DNA from: Patagioenas fasciata
Lineage: Eukaryota; Chordata; Aves; Columbiformes; Columbidae
Length of the DNA: 64,000 nucleotides
Assembly (NCBI RefSeq): GCF_037038585.1
Contig: NC_092524.1
Location: forward strand, 46,151,001 to 46,215,000
Direction: 5' to 3'
Part shown: positions 62,301-64,000 of the stretch, one piece after another
Numbering within the stretch: the first letter of the stretch is position 1
Layout of the letters: every line of letters starts with the position of its first letter
Position numbers and translations under genes: made by a program
The notes under the pieces: model-generated
What the model was told of the DNA's origin: nothing
Database searches by the model: none
Seen by the model: only the letters and a program-made list of their open reading frames with translations

Positions 62301-64000
62301 CAGATAGCTAGAGTCCTATTAGCTCAGGGTCATCTGTGTGGCCATGGTTAAACTTTTTTGGTGCCAGGGCTGTTTGAAGTAATCTAAGCAATCCCAGCTC
62401 CTCAGTACTTGCTCACATCGTCTCTGTTGTGCCAGCACAACACTATACGCAGCTGCTTGGCAAACCAGATCCAGGAGTTGATCTGGCAGAAAAGCCTTCA
62501 ACTTTTGTTTTCCAGGGGTTAATTGCCTGCCAGGACAGCTCACCACAAGGCTCTGGAACAGCACCGTGCACCCCAGCTCAGTTTGGGGGGTGCCAGCTGC
62601 TCCTCCCAGATTTGGATCAGCTGATTTACAGGGACTTGGGCTGCTGCCGACACCACACCCTGTGTCATGCCAGCACAGGCGGGTGCCCAGCCGCCCAGGT
62701 TGCCACTTCGCAGCAGTCTGAGCTGAGCTGCCGTGGGCTGGCTTTTCCCACTCCTCCTGGCACGGGACCCAGCTGATTCTTGACTTTGCTCCCAGCCATT
62801 TCACCTTGCTAAGCCAGCACAGGACTGATTGATAAAAGCCGGCAAAGGGTTTTCTGCGGGGGTAGCACAAGAGGGCAGCTCCTCACCCCATGGCCAAGAG
62901 CTGGACCCGGCAAGGAGCAAGAATGGTGTCCTCCAGCAGGGAGGGGACCTGCGCAACAGCTGAAGCCCATGGCAAGCCTGAGCAGCAAGTGGCCCGAGCT
63001 GATCTCCAATGTGCTGAAATAAAGTGCTCCGTTTCCAGATGGGTCAGCTCTCTGAATTGGCTTGCCACACAGCTGCATGCCCCTATGGCCAGAGCAAGGG
63101 AAACAAATACATGGCTCAGGCAGGAGGGGACAAGGAGGAACACAGGGCTGTGTGGCCACCCTCCTAACACTCCAAATCATCAGCCACTTGCTCTTGCCCC
63201 ACATCACCGCTCAGCTGGACCTGTGTGCTGCAGGGCAGGGCAGGTTTGGGAAGAAGTAGCGGGGCAGGGCTGGGTGGAGGTGACTTGAACTGCTGCCGGG
63301 TGTTGAACTCTCCGTCCTCTGCCACACTGCTCCTTCTCCTGGGAGAGTTTCTGCATCAGACAGCAGGGAGACAACCCAGCCCTGGCAGGGTCACTGACTG
63401 GCAGGACGGGACACCAGTGCTGCCCAGTTGATTGAGATGAGGTGGGGGATGAGAACACTGGGCTAATTGGCCTCTATGGCTCCTTGCAGCCCAGGAGCTG
63501 TGAGCACCCCAGCCGGCAGCCCTGTTGCCTGTACCCTGGGATGGGACAGGGCCAGAGGGTGGACGGCCTGTCCTGGAAAAAGGGGAGCAGTGGGACTAAC
63601 TAGTGGCATTTTCCCTTTTTCACTTCAGTGTGAAATGTGGAGGAGAAACCACCCCCCTTACCACAGGTACCAGCTGCCTGGACAAGATGCATCTCAGATG
63701 GAAACGAAGTATTCCCTGCATGCCAGGCTTCAGCAGCAGGCGTTGCCTGGGGCCAGGGCTGTGGGAGGGGACCCGTCCCAGTGGGACATCCCTCCTGCTG
63801 GCCTCAGTTGCCCTGGGAGGTGACTTCAGACATGGTCTGCATTGCTGACGGCCAGACCCCCGGTGTGATCACTGCCTTTGGCTGTCTACCCACACTTCCC
63901 CACATGGCCAGTGGTCCCCAGATGCAGGTGACCAGGCACTCAGGAGCACGTGGGGAGCTGCCATGACCATGCAGAAAGCCTTTTCTCACACCTAGTGATT
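53301..64000. other. GC-richer intergenic DNA toward the window end; no gene recognised
   Basis: Several open stretches of 100-226 codons overlap on both strands at 59-64 kb. None shows recognisable domains, codon-phase support or matched splice sites, and GC-rich composition explains them. The FOS gene expected further on by synteny is not present. Confidence 0.5.

Noticed and set aside
62319-62870. 183-codon minus-strand ORF
   Set aside because: No recognisable domain, and composition explains the open frame.
53301-64000. FOS or another named gene in the distal interval
   Set aside because: No bZIP-encoding or other recognisable exon was found on either strand.

Overview
The window is nuclear DNA from a vertebrate, most likely a neoavian bird. 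It holds two complete, intron-rich protein-coding genes with GT-AG introns, CpG-rich first exons and long non-coding flanks. Both genes are on the minus strand, so they read from high to low coordinates. The bird assignment rests mainly on a solo long terminal repeat at 49945-50526 that matches the ERVL-class LTR abundant in songbird and related genomes, and on compact introns. It is an inference, not a database match.

Layout, in transcriptional order. 50527-64000 is intergenic DNA: an AT-rich, repeat-poor stretch (about 50.7-53.3 kb) followed by GC-rich sequence with no recognisable exon. 49945-50526 is the ERVL-type solo LTR. 48165-49075 is a CpG-rich promoter and first exon. TMED10 (p24-delta1/Tmp21) occupies 35177-48904 in five coding exons and encodes 221 residues. 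Its short 3' UTR ends near 34,915. A 6.4-kb spacer follows and contains a second solo LTR (32228-32565), of class II type with a 6-bp target duplication. NEK9 (Nercc1 kinase) starts at 28199 in a second CpG island and runs to its stop codon at 5900, in 22 coding exons encoding 964 residues. Its 3' UTR runs to an AATAAA signal at 3496-3501. 1-3470 is intergenic with no exon recognised.

All 27 coding exons were placed by reading conserved peptides and checking each acceptor, donor and phase by hand. The exon lengths sum to open frames of 2895 nt (NEK9) and 666 nt (TMED10). The TMED10-NEK9 order and orientation match human 14q24.3. There the other side of TMED10 leads to FOS, which is not reached here.

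The two genes are neighbours rather than a pathway. TMED10 is a membrane cargo receptor of the early secretory pathway. NEK9 is a mitotic kinase acting upstream of NEK6/NEK7. No new biological system is evident. The points most worth a second look are: a divergent Polo-box docking segment and a shrunken glycine run in NEK9; an upstream ORF in a strong start context before NEK9; a 125-bp hAT-type MITE with a perfect 8-bp target duplication close to a small frame-critical NEK9 exon; and two promoter-bearing solo LTRs lying in sense orientation upstream of the two genes.
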